Below are positions 10,765-24,027 of a DNA stretch of 64,000 nucleotides, in pieces. The stretch's first letter is position 1, and the number at the start of each line of letters is the position of its first letter. A program made the translations under genes and the position numbers. This stretch comes from Basipetospora chlamydospora (lineage: Eukaryota; Ascomycota; Sordariomycetes; Microascales), in the NCBI GenBank assembly GCA_001599675.1, contig BCHP01000006.1, positions 542,742 to 606,741 of the forward strand, in the 5' to 3' direction. Under the pieces are notes generated by a model, which had not been told where the DNA came from, searched no databases, and saw nothing but the letters and a program-made list of their open reading frames with translations.

Positions 10765-13700
10765 TTCGCTATCTTCTTCGCTCTCTCCTTTATTAGGCTC
10801 TTACCTCGGCTCTACTATATTAACCCTAAGGTTATTAGTTATATCTATATTACTAGTCTACTACCTATCTCTATCTTTAATAAATCTCTTAACCTACTAG
10901 GATAGGTAGTATTCCTTAAAGGGGGCCCTATTAAACTCTTCTAGGAAGATAGTATAGTTACTATTACTAAGCTTTATAATCTAGTAAGGCCCTTACTACT
11001 TAAACTTAAGTTTAGTAGTTACCTTTATATTATTATACTAGACTATATTATATAGTAGGACTAGTTTACTAACTCGTAGGGGTAAAGTCCTATAGTAATA
11101 CTTATTAGCTTAATCTATTTTATTAGCTAGTCTTTTCTAGTATTCTTCGACTTAGGCTATAGCTACCTTAAGTAATTAGCTTTTATAATTAAAGGACTCT
11201 ATATAAGCTATAATAAGTTCCTTAGTAGTTATAACTTTATCCTAGTTAATTAGCTACTAGGTAAAGATCTTAGTCTTAATAGGGAGAATAGGCTTAAAGC
11301 TATAAATAAGGAAGAATAGGGAGTAACCTATAGAGGCCTAGACGGTAGTCCTATCTATAAGGATAGCTATATCGAGTCTATCTATTTAGCCTTTACTATC
11401 CTTACCTATTCTTAACTTAGCGAGCGCGCTCGCGAGGCTAAAATATCTTACCTTAATAATTCCTTTACCTCTAGGGTTATAGGTAGAGTTAGTAACCTTC
11501 TAAGCCTCTATCTTAAGGGTTAGGTCCCTAAACTCCTTTAAGTTCTTTTTTCCTCTATTTATAACTACCTATAGAGGAACCCTATATTACTCGATAACCT
11601 AGGACTTAAAGCCTTTTACTATATACTTAGCTTAGTTAGTAGGTATCTCCTATACCTTAACGAAACCTATTAGGCTATACCTAGCCTCCCCTAGGAACTT
11701 CTAGCCTTTACTCTAGGGTATATACTGAACGTCGATATATACTTTTATAAATAGCCTACCTAGGATAAAGGTTAAGGCTTTATTATAGAATTTCCTTAAG
11801 TCCTAATATTAATATTATAGGTAGGCCTTAATAGTAGTAGCTATATTAGCGTATATCCCTATCTAGTAGTACTAGTAGGAAGCGTAGTAGTAGGTTATCT
11901 ACCTCCCCTAGTAGCTAAAGTCCCTATATAGGGCTACTAGAATCTCCTTCTACTAAGCCTTATTATCTATAACCCTTCTATTATCTATATCCTTCCTTCT
12001 TTTAAACTATAGGGTCCTATCTATAACCCTATACTTTAGGGCCTTTATCTTAAAGGCTTAGAACTACTTAGCTATAAGTTACTTAGGCTTCTTAAGGGTA
12101 AAGAGGTACTATACGATTATCTAGGACTCCTCGGTCTAGTCCCCTAATAGAGGCTTAGTACCCTTAATAAATAGGGCGTAAACGTTAAGCCCTAGCTCCT
12201 TATCGATACGATTATCTTCGCTATTACTATACTTAAGCTCCTAAAGGTTAGACTCCCTAGGAGGCTTTCTAGAGAGTATATCTATAGGACTATTAGTAGT
12301 ACCGCGTATATACTTAATAGTAAAGTTAAAGAGCCTAATATAAGTAAGCTAGCGAGTAATAAGAGTATAGGGAATATCGGACGTAGTACTATTAAGTTAG
12401 TAGGTAAGGACTAGGGTATTAGTCTTAAGGGTAAAATAGACGCTTATAATATAAAAGCGGAGCTAGCGTATAGTAGCGAGGACGCCCTTATACTCTCTCT
12501 TTATCTAGTCGTAGTTAATCTTTATAAGGGTCTAGAGCCTACTCTCGAAATAGATTAGGTGCCTTTTTCTATTAAATACTTAGGTAAGGATAGTGCCTTA
12601 TCCTATAGGGGACGTGTCGATAGTAAGGAAGACTACCCTAGCCCCTAGAGATATATCTATAGTCTATAGTACTAGTTTCGAGGTAATAAGCCTTTTAATA
12701 ATATCTATAGCTCCCTACTATTCCTTACCCTAGATAAATAAAGTACCTTTCTTAAGAAGCTAGGTAAAGGGTACTACCTTTTATAAGTAGTAGTAGATCT
12801 AGATATAGTAGAAGCCTATTAGTCTAAAGAATCCCTAGACCTCTTTTAGGTTCTTATATAGCTACTACTCTATTACCTTAAGGATATTCCTATTATATAG
12901 GGACCTAAAGCCTAACCTATAGAGGTAGCCTACGATATTATAGGTAGCCTAATATTATAAAGATTTTACAGTAGAGGCTATAACGTTAGCTAGTTCTATA
13001 TTAAAGAGCGTTAGGTTAATATTCTAGAGGTACTTAAGTATATACCTCCTAACGCTAGGGAGCCCTAGTACCTCCTTATCCCTATATATTAACTCTAGGC
13101 CCTTAATAACTATATCGTCGAGAAAGGCTATAGCTACGTAAGGGATTAGGTTATATAAGACTTAGATAATAACTCTTATAAACTACCCGATAGTATTAGT
13201 AGCTCCTTATAGTAAGGTATATATATAAAGGAGGCTAATAGGGGACTAGAATCCTATAAGGTCGCGACTAATAGCCGCGAGGGTAATCTAGTCGTAGCTA
13301 GAGAACTAATCGATAAATAATAGGAGGATATAGGCGGTAATCTCCTTAGAGAACTCTTCGGCTACTAGAGGTATAAAGGCGTCCTATATTATAACCCGAT
13401 TAACTTCCTAATAGTCGTTAATAAGGTAGAAGTTACTATCGTACTTAGAGATAAGGAAGATCTTATTCCTATAGGGACCGTAGTATTCCTCGAGGACGCC
13501 TTTCTTAATATAGTCCTTTAGGACCTTAATAAGCTTATCTTTTATAGCCTAGAGTACCTTAATAGTAGGTTTCTACTATACTTTATAAGGGATTACCTTT
13601 AGTTCTTAGAGAGGGGTAACCTCTTTACTTAGCTTCCCTATCTCTATAAAGTCCTATACTAGGGCGACCTCCCTATTATATAGGATCTTAATAAAAATAT

Positions 13701-16300
13701 CCCTCTTAGTAGGGTAGAGATTACTAATAAATATAGAAAGGATCTTATTAAGTCTTTTAGGGGTAAGTCTTAACCCCCTAGGTAGGTTAGAGTATTTAGG
13801 AAAGATATACCCCTTATACTTCTCTTATTAATAAGCCCTCGCTATCGCTTATTCTAATACCTTTAACTTCTAGTACGCTAACCTAGCTAGGATAGAGCCG
13901 TTAGGCGGCGCGTCGTTAACTAGCTATACTTTAACGCCTTTCTTTTTATATATAGTAAAGATATTAGCTATTAGACTAGGCTTCTTCTACTCTTATATAC
14001 GCCTCTCCTTAGACCCCTATACTAGAGACTACCTATATATAGCCCTAATTAGGTCTACTACTACCTCCTCTTCTAGCTTTAGGTTAACCCTAGGTAGGGG
14101 GAGGAACCTAAAGTCTATCTCTACTACTAAACTCCTCTCTCCTATCTAGGTAGCCTCCGCGTAGTATATAGCCTACGCCTACTAGTATTCTAGCTTATAT
14201 AAAACCTTATCTCTAAGCTCGAGAGTATTAACGATAGGCTATAGAGCTAATATCGATAGTAGGGAAGGCTACTATATTAGCTTTAGCGCTAGGAACTAAT
14301 CTCTCTTCTCTCTAGACGCTAGGTATAACCTCGAGTAAGGTACTAAAGGTAATTATAACCTTAGTATTATTTATTACCTAGTTAGTAATAATATCCTCTA
14401 TAGTAGCTAAGTTAGAGAGTTTAGTTAATTTACTAGGGGCCTTAGTCGCCTTTAAAGTAGTAGCTCTTTCTCGCTAGGCTACGCTACTAACGTCCTCTTC
14501 GTCCTCTACTCTTACTTATTTACCTTAAAGCTAGAAGATAGTAGCTATCTCCTACTCTTCTTATAATAAATTAATAGTCTTTATATATTCTCCTAGGAAC
14601 TAGGGGGTCGTATAGGTAGTACCTCCTACTATTAGTATATTAACTTACCTAGGTAGGATACCTAGGGTCTTAAGAGGAGTATAGCCTTTAGCTAGATATC
14701 TTTCTAATATTTTAGCGTACTATTTAGTAATTACTTCGTCGTTAGCTCAGATAGCTACCTCGTTACTATAAGGGTTTATCCTACTAATAGTATCCTAAGT
14801 AATATCTATAGCCTCCTTAGGCGGAGTAGGTCTCCCGCCTCCCTATTACTATAAAGTTATAAAGGCTAATTGCCTAAGGATATTCTTAATCGTATATATA
14901 TTAAAGATAACGTTAGCGTAGGCGATATTAGCTTTCTAAATATTATTAAGAATCTTAGAAGGAATAATATACTTTATCTATCTATAGCGCTCCGCGTTCC
15001 TAAGTACTAGGACGCCTCTATCGGGATTATATATAATTAACCCTACTTCTTAGTAATCCTCTACGATATAGTTACCTCTTATATAGTCTTAGCGATAGTA
15101 CTAATAGATAAACTTCTAGGACCTATAAGCTATAAAGATATCTATACTCTCTAAATAGTCTACCTCTACTATTATAGACCCTACTCCTCTCTAGAGAACC
15201 TAAGGCCTATTAAGGGCCTTATAGATCCTATTAATAAAAGCCTTCTTATCTAGGACGCGCTTAGTAAATAGAACCTTTAAGTTTACTATTTCTATAATAA
15301 GCTTATCTATTTTCTTCTCGTAGGTAGTCGTAGGGAGGTAATCTAGTTAGTAGGTATAGTTAGGAGTAGTAAAGTAGGTAGGTAAGAAGGGGACTTACTA
15401 GGCGGACTTATCCTTAGGCGTTATAGTCTTATAGTATATAGCGATATTTCTATCTTTATTTTTAAGTTCTATAGTCCTAATTATAGTAATATAGATAAGT
15501 TCTAGGAGCCTCTAGTAGCTTATAGCGTTAAGCTCGTTAATACTAATATAGTTACTAATAAGGATATAGTCGATATAGTCCTAGCTAAGATATATCTAGA
15601 GGTTAGCCTAGAGCCTTTCCTCTAGACGCGGTTAGGTATAACTTAAGATAATCTTATCGCGTAGATTAAGCTATAACCTTATCTTAGACTATTTAGGGGG
15701 CGTAAGGCTCTCGTATATCTAACTATATTACTATTTAGGGGAGACTCTATTATTATAATCTATATCGCGGAACTCGTTAAATAGTACCTATTTAGCTATA
15801 GCCTAAGTAAGAGACTATTTAATATATCTAGTAATAAGCCTATAGAGGTCTCTAAGGGCCTAAATATTAGCGTAGAGGATATACTCGCCCTAGGACTCCT
15901 AAGGAACCCTCTAGATCCTCCTAGAGTCTTTATAGAGCTTAATATAATTAGTAATATTCTCTCTTACGAATAGGGGGAACTCTCTAAAAGGGGGCCTATA
16001 TTACCTTATAGGGAAACTCTATAGGATAGCCGACTAGGTATATAATATAGAGGGAATAGATATCGTAGAGTAATCTATTAGAGTCGATATAGTACTTAGC
16101 GTAGGGATAGCTAGCGAAGATAAAGCTAAGGAAGATAGGGACTTAGGGTCTTCTAGAGGCTTAAGGAGGTTAGGGTCTTTAGGGATTAGGGATAGTAAGG
16201 TTAGGTTACTTTAATAGGAGGTTCTATATAGACGTAGGTTATTAATAATAGCCTTTAACGAAGCCTTATTACTATATAGAAGTAGGGGGGACTATAGTAT
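10765..16300 (-). pseudogene. Gypsy element B gag-pol (RIP-inactivated)
   Basis: Read on the minus strand this is a Ty3/Gypsy polyprotein. Gag-like sequence lies roughly at 14.4-16.3 kb. Reverse transcriptase is near 12.9-13.6 kb with the catalytic box FLDD at 13114-13125 followed by IVIKG. RNase H (IKINYDQIKREYKGVLATI) and then a KYIRGTTNSPIDILSRK linker lie at about 12.3-12.6 kb. Integrase runs near 11.9-10.8 kb (YNPRGKGIIK, from the conserved YHPQ-x-NG-x-IE region; DRTTVRRS-like; an LKFKWLGPY-like C-terminal motif). The frame is cut at 10764 by element A and resumes at 2757. This lineage has a long Glu-rich C-terminal tail. LTRs and target duplication were not found. Confidence 0.87.
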
Positions 16301-18018
16301 AAGCTCTCTTTAAAGTCGTAACCGCGGGGCCTATCCTAAAGCTTTTAAGACTAGCGGACCCTACTATTAATATAATCGTAAGTACTCCTTACTACCCTGC
16401 TTATCTATATACTACCTTAATAAGGTATAATATAGTAAGGATCGCGAGAGGGATTATAATAAAGGTTATAAAGGAAAAGGCCCTATAACGCGATAAGGGC
16501 TCCGCGCTAGCCCTTACTTACCTAGTAGTAAAAGACCTAAGAGCTTAGATTAACTAATAAAAGGCTTTTCTAGCCTCTTAGACCCTAGTTACCTCTTCCT
16601 CCTAACCCCTATCTTCTAGCCTAATAAGGATAGGGGTAGATCTTTAGCCCCTTCTATTAAAGGGATTATCTAGTTCCTATCTCTTTATAAAGATATTAGC
16701 TCTTAGTAGTAAGTCGTTCTTTATATAGGAATCTCGAACGTACTAAGATCGTAACGTTTAAGCTCTCTATCTACCTAACAAGTATTCGTTTTATAGCTAG
16801 AAAGTATAGTCTTCGTAAGCTAGGGAGACTAACTCTAAAGAATCCTAGTTAGACCTCTAATAAAGTAGATAGGGGTAGTCTAGGCCCCTACCCTATAAGT
16901 ATAGTCTATATATAAGGGAAAATATATAGGAATAGTACTTATAAGTATAAGGAAAAATAATAACTATCTTAAACTATTACTAAAATAGATAATAATAGCC
17001 TTAAAATAACTATAGTAAGGTAATTACTTTAGTAGTAGGTCTTAAGATATAATAAACGTAAGCGCTAAGGAGCGATATATAGAAAAGGTAATCCTAGTAA
17101 TAGGTAAGGTATAAAACGTAGGTTAGGATATCTAGGGGGAAAATAAGTATAGTTCTCTATTAGTTTAAGCGCGAGGCTCCCTCCCTCTTTATACTTACGG
17201 CCGTAGGACTTTTAAAATAGATAAAATAAACTTAGGGGGTAGGTAGGGAGATAAGATAAGGGTTAGGGTACTCTAGGGTAAGTGCGACTCTACCCCGAGA
17301 TACTAGTTCTAAGAGTAAATAGAGATAGTCTATACTCTTACTCTAAAAAGAGAAAAGAAAAGGAGAAGGAAAAGAGAAAAATAGAAAAGAAAAAAATATA
17401 TATATAGTATAATAATAAAATTCTATAAAGTTAAATTATGTTAAGTAAAAAGAGAAATAAAATAATATATAGAGTAATAGACTTAAATAAGTACTTCTCT
17501 TAGTAGAGTATAGATAATAAAATAAAATAGTATATTTATCTATATCGAATAACCTAGCTCTAACTAATACTTCTAGATATAATCGTATTATTTTAGAAAT
17601 AACTTATAAATATAGATTTAGAACTATCGTCCCTATACTCTACTAAAATAGGCTAATTTAGGTCGCTCTATATTACCTAGGCTTAAGCTAAGTATTCCTA
17701 AACTACCGTAATACTATATATCCTTAAAAGTACTAGAGAGAGGTTCGCCGAATTCTTCGCGTCTAGTCTATCGAACGGTAGCTCGCTACGCGACGAGTTC
17801 CCTAAGCGCCGCTAGGTATTCCTCTCGTTAAAGGAGCTATAGAGTAGTATATTCTAAGAAGACCTTCCGGTATAGTTTAAGGCGCCTTCCCTAACTAATA
17901 CTACTACCGGCTAGGACTTATAAGCCGCTAGAATTAGGAACTCTATCGCGTATCTATACGCGATAATAACTAACGAAATTAGCTTAGTAAGTAGGGTACC
18001 CGAAAGAGTTATTCTAGG
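16301..18018. other. Unassigned; probable 5' end of Gypsy B and unknown DNA
   Basis: The 5' LTR and leader of minus-strand element B should lie at the start of this stretch, but no repeat partner was found on the left. A polypurine-rich segment (AAAGAGAAAAGAAAAGG-like, 17345-17400) is visible. The part from about 17700 to 17960 is CpG-rich. No recognisable protein frame was seen. Confidence 0.4.
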
Positions 18019-18580
18019 TATAATGATATAACTTTCTAGGGCGCTATAGTGCCTCGTAGGTAAAGTCTAGTATTCTATATATCGTAGGTAGTAGAAGTAT
18101 AGAGTACTCTAATAGGTTATAAGGTTAGGTCCCTATTATTAGCGTTCCTAGGAGCGAAGCTCTAGAAAGTAAAGTTATTTATATAAAACTATGTCGTAAG
18201 TTTATTAAGTATTATATCTAAGGCTAAGGTTTTATATATAGAGCTATATATTAAGATATACTTAGATTAACTATTAAAGAGTAAAAGAAAGGCTAAGTAT
18301 AGAAGTAGGAAATAGCTATATTCTTATAGGTATTCTAATCCCTTATTCCTTCCCTCTTTATTCCTTAATTATTATTAGAATAATCCTATAATTACTAATC
18401 GGGTAGTTAAGGTTAACCTAGTAATTATCGACTAGGTAGTTAATATACGACTATCCTATATACTAATATACTATAATATTCTTATACCTTTATTCTATAG
18501 TTCCTTCTGCCTATTATATATATTAGACTATAACTAGGTTCTACTATATCTAACTGCCTTCCTTTAGTTATTTCGTAATA
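18019..18580 (-). repeat. LTR of family C (copy C1)
   Basis: It matches the LTRs of element C in reverse orientation: it starts TATAATGATATAACTT and ends GTTATTTCGTAATA. The flanks CTAGG and TAGCG do not match as a 5-bp duplication, and neither flank resembles C internal sequence. It is a solo LTR whose duplication has decayed, or the remains of a rearranged element. Confidence 0.8.
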
Positions 18581-19661
18581 TAGCGTAGCTTCGGCTATAT
18601 ACTCTAATTATTTAATACGTAGGTTATAGCGCTTTTCTTCTTTATAGATTTATATTTACTAATTTACTATAGGAGTAAAGGAGGTATCTATCCTTTATTA
18701 CTACCCTATTAAGGAGAGTATAAAGTTACTATTAACTACTATAGAATCTAGACCTCCGCTACCCCGTATATCTATAGGCTCGCTATAGCCCTATTAACTA
18801 CTATCTATCTAACCTAGAAGAAGCTATATTAGATATAGCTCTATATACTAGTAGTAATATATATACTTACTATCTATACTAGTCGACCTTATAGCTAATG
18901 CCCGGGCGTTAGATAAATAGATTAATAGTATCTAGCCTAAGTTTATTATAATAACCCCTTAAGTTATCCCTATAAAATCCCTTCTCCTTTTCGCTCTACT
19001 AGAGTTTTGTTAGTAGTCTAGATAATCTGTTTAGACGAGCCTCTAAAACTAGAGACTTATAATCCTTATTAGGACGAACCTCTAATAGTCTCCTATCCTT
19101 ATCTACCTAGCCCTCTTTACCTTACTACTTAGTATATTCGCGATTTCTAGAATTAAACTACTAGGTTATAGTAATAACTAGAATATTAATATTATAACTA
19201 AGCCTAGTAAGCTTAATAGGGCTAAACCTTAAATTATTACTCTTTTCTACTAGAGATTAGAGTCGGGATTAGGGGTTCTAGGTCTAACTAAATAGAGCTC
19301 CTATTCGCCTAAGTACTATCCTTTAACTTACTAGTAATACGAAGAAGGATACCTAGTAGAAGCACTTAAGCTAGTACCTCCTTAGTCGATAGGTATTAGC
19401 TTTAATCCTATTATAGTATAAACCTCGAGTTTATAGTATTAGTTTTAGTATTAAGCCTATTAAAGTATTAATTAATAATAGGAGACCTAATATCTATTCT
19501 AGTCTTAGATAACACTAGGGTACTATATAGTATATAGCTAAGAGTATAGATAATAGAGTCGCTATTAGGAATAGGATAGACTTTATTTAAAGGGAAGGAT
19601 ATTTTCTAGATAGTAGAGTTTAGACCCTAGTCCTAATCTAGGTTATATAGTAAATCGAAGT
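18581..19661. other. Unassigned RIP-mutated sequence
   Basis: No domain or LTR was recognised between the C1 LTR and the LINE copy L1. A short stretch around 18890-19040 keeps a few CpA/TpG sites (TAATGCCCGGGCGTTAG; TTTTGTTAG; AATCTGTTTAG). Confidence 0.4.
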
Positions 19662-19672
19662 TATTTACCTAT

Positions 19673-19700
19673 AATTATTATTATTATTATTATTATTATC
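19673..19700. repeat. (ATT)n tract, 3' tail of LINE L1
   Basis: About nine ATT units in plus orientation, i.e. (AAT)n at the 3' end of the minus-strand LINE. The same tail in shorter form ends copy L2 (29070-29088). Confidence 0.85.
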
Positions 19701-22067
19701 TTACTCTACTAGTATTAATAAAGTATATAGTCCCTCTATAAATACCTCTCGCGCTAGAAAAACCTCGGAGGTAATAAAACTAATATACTATATATACGCG
19801 CGCCTATAGCGTAGCCTATATATATACCTAATATATATAGACTATATACCTCCTATATAGAATTAGTCGTTTAGAAAAGTAAGTCGTTACTAAGGTATAG
19901 GGTAGGTAAGCCTAGGTTAGGGCCGGGTCTCGAGCCTACCCCTATACCCCTATAACTACGCCTCGTAATCTTACTAACTTCTTCTTCCCCCCTAGTCTAC
20001 CCCTAGGGCCTTTACCCTTCTTCCTCTTATATTAACCTCGTTTCGCCCCCTTTTTCTTTATATCTAATAGTAAGCGCCCTATTAATAATCTACTATTCTA
20101 ATAAAGTAAATTTCTCTTCCTTACCTTATAGTTAGGGTATATACTAATCCTAGGTTAAGATACCTCCTAAAAAGTATACTACTAATAAGCTTACTATTAC
20201 CTCTACTATTAAGCTCCTAGCTCTTAACCCCTCTACCCCTAGCCTACTCCCCTTTACTACTATAAGTAACTTCCTAGGTAATAATAACTTAGGTAACTTT
20301 TTTAGTATTAAGGACTTATTCCTTACTAGTAGCTTAGCTACTCCCCTTAACCCCCCTAGCCCTACCCCCTCCCTTACTCCCCTTACTATCGCCCCTACCT
20401 AAGCCTCTACTACCCCCTCTATTACTACTACCCCCTCTACCCCTACTACTATTACTACTCCCCCTACTATTACTACTATTATTACTACTAATACTAGTAC
20501 TACCTTAGCTACCCCTACCCCTACTCCTCTTATATCTAGCTCTTACCCCTCCTACTACTATAATCTAATATATTCTTATTATCTTATTTATTATTATACT
20601 ACTACTATATATAGCTAGACTTACTAGTACTATATCTAGCCTACGACTAGTATATTCCCCCTATATTCCCCCTTTACCTTTATGTTACTAACTTTTTTTA
20701 AGGCTCTAGCTATTAGTATATTAAGTACACTAATAGAAAATAGGTCTATATACTACTTACTCTAGCCTAGGTAACTACTAGGCGTAGCCTAGGGGCCCTA
20801 TTCCCCCCTAGCCCTACCCTACCTACTAACGTTTATTATCCCTCCTTTACCTTTTAACTAATACTAATCTCTACCTAGGTCTAATATAAGGCCCTCCTTA
20901 CTATCTACTATACTACCTCTAGCCCTACCCTAGCTACTACTCCCGCCTACGCTACCCCTACCCTAGCTAATAGCTTAGCTATCGTATATAACCTAGAGTA
21001 TATTACCTCCTCTCTAGAGGCGCTACTTAAGCTAGTCTACTAGTATAGTCTATAAGTAGTAGAAGATCGGGTAGTTATTTATAGTTTTTATAAATATTAG
21101 GTAGATAGGTAGTAGGTAGCCTAGGGCCTCTTTAGGGGCGCCTAGGCTTAAACTAAATATATTAATTTCGGGGATATTTACTTTACTAATACTAGGGTAT
21201 AGCGTAACTATAGTGGGGTAATTATAGCCCTAAGGTAAGGTAGGGGCGTAGATTATAATAGCGACTTTATACTCTATTAGGCGTAAGAGATAAAGTATCT
21301 ATCGCGCGATTATAGTAGCGTCTTATAGCTAGCTTATAAGCTAGTTAAGGTTAGCCTATATATAGAGTAGTATTATAAGGCGTATCTAGAGGTAGGTCCT
21401 CTCTTAGTTCTAAATATTATATCTAAGGATAATATATTCTATAGTCTCTAGGCTACTACTATATTAGTAGAGGGGCAAAATTATATTAGGGATATAGTAG
21501 GAGAAGAGGAAGCTTTAGAGGCTAATATAGCTAGTATATATCTATATAATAATAGAGCTCTTATACTTATATAGTAGGTAGTATCGTTTTATCCCCTACC
21601 TCTATAGGGGCTAGAGGGCCCCCTCTAGGGTATACGCGGCTCGAGGCTAGGCTAGGGAGATCTATATCGCTACTAGTCTACCTTTATAAGCCCTAGGCTA
21701 TCTCTTAGCCTCTTAGTAGTAGCGTTATATATATAAGAGCTAGGTAGCCTCCTCTATATACGCTAGTAACTTATAGCTATCCTACTAGTACCTCGCCTAC
21801 GCTTCCCTATCTATAATATTCCTAGGGTAGTAGAAGGATTAGGCTATTACCTATTACTTAGCTAAGTTAGTAAAGGCTTATAGGCTCGACGCTTCCGCGC
21901 GGGTATAGTAGTCGGCGACCCTACGGGCGAGGTATATAGCTAATAGGGGGGTGTTCGTCTTAGTCTTAAGTAGGTAGATAGGGGTCGCCCTATAGGCGCC
22001 CGCGACCCGCCGGAGGCTCTTAGTCTATAACGTATAGAGGCCGTTTAGGGCCCCCGGGAGGGTATTC
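19676..22067 (-). mobile_element. 5'-truncated LINE, copy L1
   Basis: A 2.4-kb minus-strand LINE end. Its 5' part (22067 down to about 21590) matches the C-terminal part of ORF2 of copy L3 (about 61930-62400). The rest matches the region after ORF2, ending in a (TAA)n tail (plus-strand ATT repeats, 19676-19700). A perfect 14-bp target duplication TATTTACCTATAAT flanks it (19662-19675 and 22068-22081). Long variable duplications, 5' truncation and a simple-repeat tail are hallmarks of target-primed reverse transcription by Tad-like fungal LINEs. Confidence 0.92.
20255..21560 (+). pseudogene. Antisense reading frame in the LINE 3' region (L1 copy)
   Basis: On the strand opposite to LINE ORF2, a decayed coding region can be followed in two frame blocks. 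Block 1 (about 20255-20850) begins around NFFSIKDLF and has a long Pro/Thr low-complexity section (ACC, CCC and ACT codons) and then hydrophobic Leu/Tyr-rich sequence. Block 2 (about 20870-21560) includes SLEALLKLVYQYSL and NFGDIYFTN and ends in an acidic stretch (VGEEEALEAN). The frame change may be an intron or an indel. The same region exists in L2 and L3. No known domain was recognised. It could be an accessory protein of the LINE or a captured gene. Confidence 0.5.
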
Positions 22068-22081
22068 TATTTACCTATAAT

Positions 22082-22689
22082 AGATTAACGAAGTTAAAGC
22101 CTAAGGGATCGAAGATATCGAAACCTAGTAAAAGATTAGGAGAGTACTATCTTAATAGTAAATCGAAAGATTAAGAGAAGGTATATCCTAGAAGTTAGCT
22201 TAAGGTTTCGTTAGTCTCGAAAATAAATATTAACTATTATAAAAATAAGATAGAGCTAAAAAAAATAAGAAGCTAGAAAAGGGTTAGGGTTATCTTTAGT
22301 AGTATCTTCTTAAGCTTATATAGAGCTTCTTTTTAATATAGATACGACTAGTTTACTTAATAGGAGCCTCGTAGCTAGGTGCGAAAATAAATATATCTTT
22401 ACTCTAGAGTATAGATACTTTATTATTAGTAGAGGTAGGATAAGCCTAAGCCTATAGGAAACTAGAGTTAAAGAAAGGTAAGAGCTTTTTAGGGGTATAA
22501 AAGAACTAGTCCAATAGATCTTATATATATAGGTTCTAGTTAAGAACCTGCCTATCTCCTCTAATATTAATCTACTATAGTAAAGAGAGAGTAAAAAAGA
22601 TAATAGGGAATAAAGAGAAGAAGAGCCTAGGGATAAGGAAGGAAAGGGAGGTAATAGTAAGGATCCGATATCCCCTAAGAGCCTCTAAG
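22082..22689. other. Unassigned flank of LINE L1
   Basis: The sequence resumes after the right copy of the 14-bp duplication. It is purine-rich in places (near 22560-22660, GAGAGTAAAAAAGA-like). No protein or repeat family was recognised. Confidence 0.4.
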
Positions 22690-23170
22690 TATACCTTAAT
22701 AGGGATAATTATATATACCGACTAGCTAAGTTAGCAGGTAGTCGTTTCTATACCTATAGCTATCTTATTTATATAATAGTTACTTATATTAACTAGCTAA
22801 GTTAATAAGGTATACTAGTAAGGTAGTTATTTCCGATAAGTACGTTAAGCTAAAGATAATATAAGTAGTAGCTAGCTAATAAGGGGTTAGTACCCTCGAG
22901 TCTACCTCGATATAGCTACGGTCGTTATATTTATACGAGGATTACGTATACTAATTAGCTAAGTTAAAGAGATACGCTAGCTAGGTAGTTATTTCTAATA
23001 AGTATATCTAGCTAGGGGTTACTTAGGTAGTAGTTAGTAAGAGGCTTATACCTCCGAGGCTGCCTCGGTATAGCCGCGGCCGTCTCCTTAATATAAGGAT
23101 TACGTATACCGACTAGCTAAGTTAAGGAGGTATATTATTAGGTAGTTCTTTCTATAGCCGCGGCTATCTC
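22690..23170. repeat. Degenerate tandem repeat around a CCGACTAGCTAAGTTA core
   Basis: The core ATATACCGACTAGCTAAGTTA, followed by a purine-rich segment and GGTAGTTATTTC, recurs near 22700, 22783, 22936 and 23095. The last three spacings are about 153-159 bp. Two copies are also preceded by AAGGATTACGTATA or GAGGATTACGTATA. Unit function is unknown; they may be satellite or LTR subrepeats. Confidence 0.65.
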
Positions 23171-23216
23171 GTTACCGCCTTTCTATAGCCCCTTCCTTAG
23201 GTTATTTCGTAATATA
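23171..23216 (-). repeat. Fragment of a C-family LTR end
   Basis: It ends CCTTAGGTTATTTCGTAATA, as C-family LTRs do, and is preceded by a CCGCCTTT...CCCCTT segment shared with LTR copy C3. It directly follows the tandem repeat block, which might therefore be part of a variant LTR. Confidence 0.55.
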
Positions 23217-24027
23217 TTTACTCCCGCGATATAAACTCCTAGCTAGCCCTAGTCGAAGCGTAATTTAAAAGGTCGGCTATAGTTAAAGACTCTACTTATA
23301 GCTCTAGATCTAATAATTTAGCTTACTAACGTCTAGGCTTAAGGTTATACTTAGGCGCCTTATATATCGCTCTATAATTATAATTTAATCTTCTCGCGTC
23401 CTTGCTATTCCTAGATACTACTCTCTTAAGTAACCCGGCTAGAGTTAATTCTAGATCTCGCTACTATCTTAATATACTAGCGACTAGTCTCGTCTATTAC
23501 TCGCTTATTAAGTAGCTTAATACCGATAAGGTAGAAAATATTATTAGAGATCTTTTAATATTATAGGATAGATATAATATATCCGACGTCCTAGCGTCTC
23601 TAAAACTAAGAACCTAGCTACTTAGGTAGCGGTTTAAAAGAAATATTATATAATTAAGTATTCCCTAAGTATACTTAATAGATTACTTAATAACTTTATA
23701 ATATAATAAATAGTATTAAGGAGCTAGTATAAGAGTCCTAAGGCTTATCTCTCTATAAGAACTATTATAATATAAATACTAAGTAGTCTAAGAGTAGATT
23801 CGATCCGCTACTATCTTATCTTATCTAGCCTAACGCCTCGACTATTTTCGTAGGATACTACTATTAGATATACTATATCTAGACGACGCTCCTACTCTAA
23901 ACTAAGCTACTACCTAGTATTAGATATACTAACCTCGCTATTAAATCTACGACTAAATTTCTTAATTTAGTAATCGTAGTAGATATATATATTTTAGTAA
24001 AAAGGCTAGCGGCTTATTAAGGCTAAG
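23217..24027. other. Unassigned RIP-mutated sequence
   Basis: No recognisable motif. It lies between the C LTR fragment and the solo C LTR and shows the usual CpA/TpG depletion. Confidence 0.4.

Noticed and set aside
17740..17830. Possible tRNA or rRNA remnant in the CpG-rich stretch
   Set aside because: No cloverleaf, box A/B or conserved rRNA motif could be found.
22690..23170. Possible CRISPR or centromeric satellite array
   Set aside because: Only four degenerate units with unequal spacing, next to an LTR end. Too few and too divergent for either.
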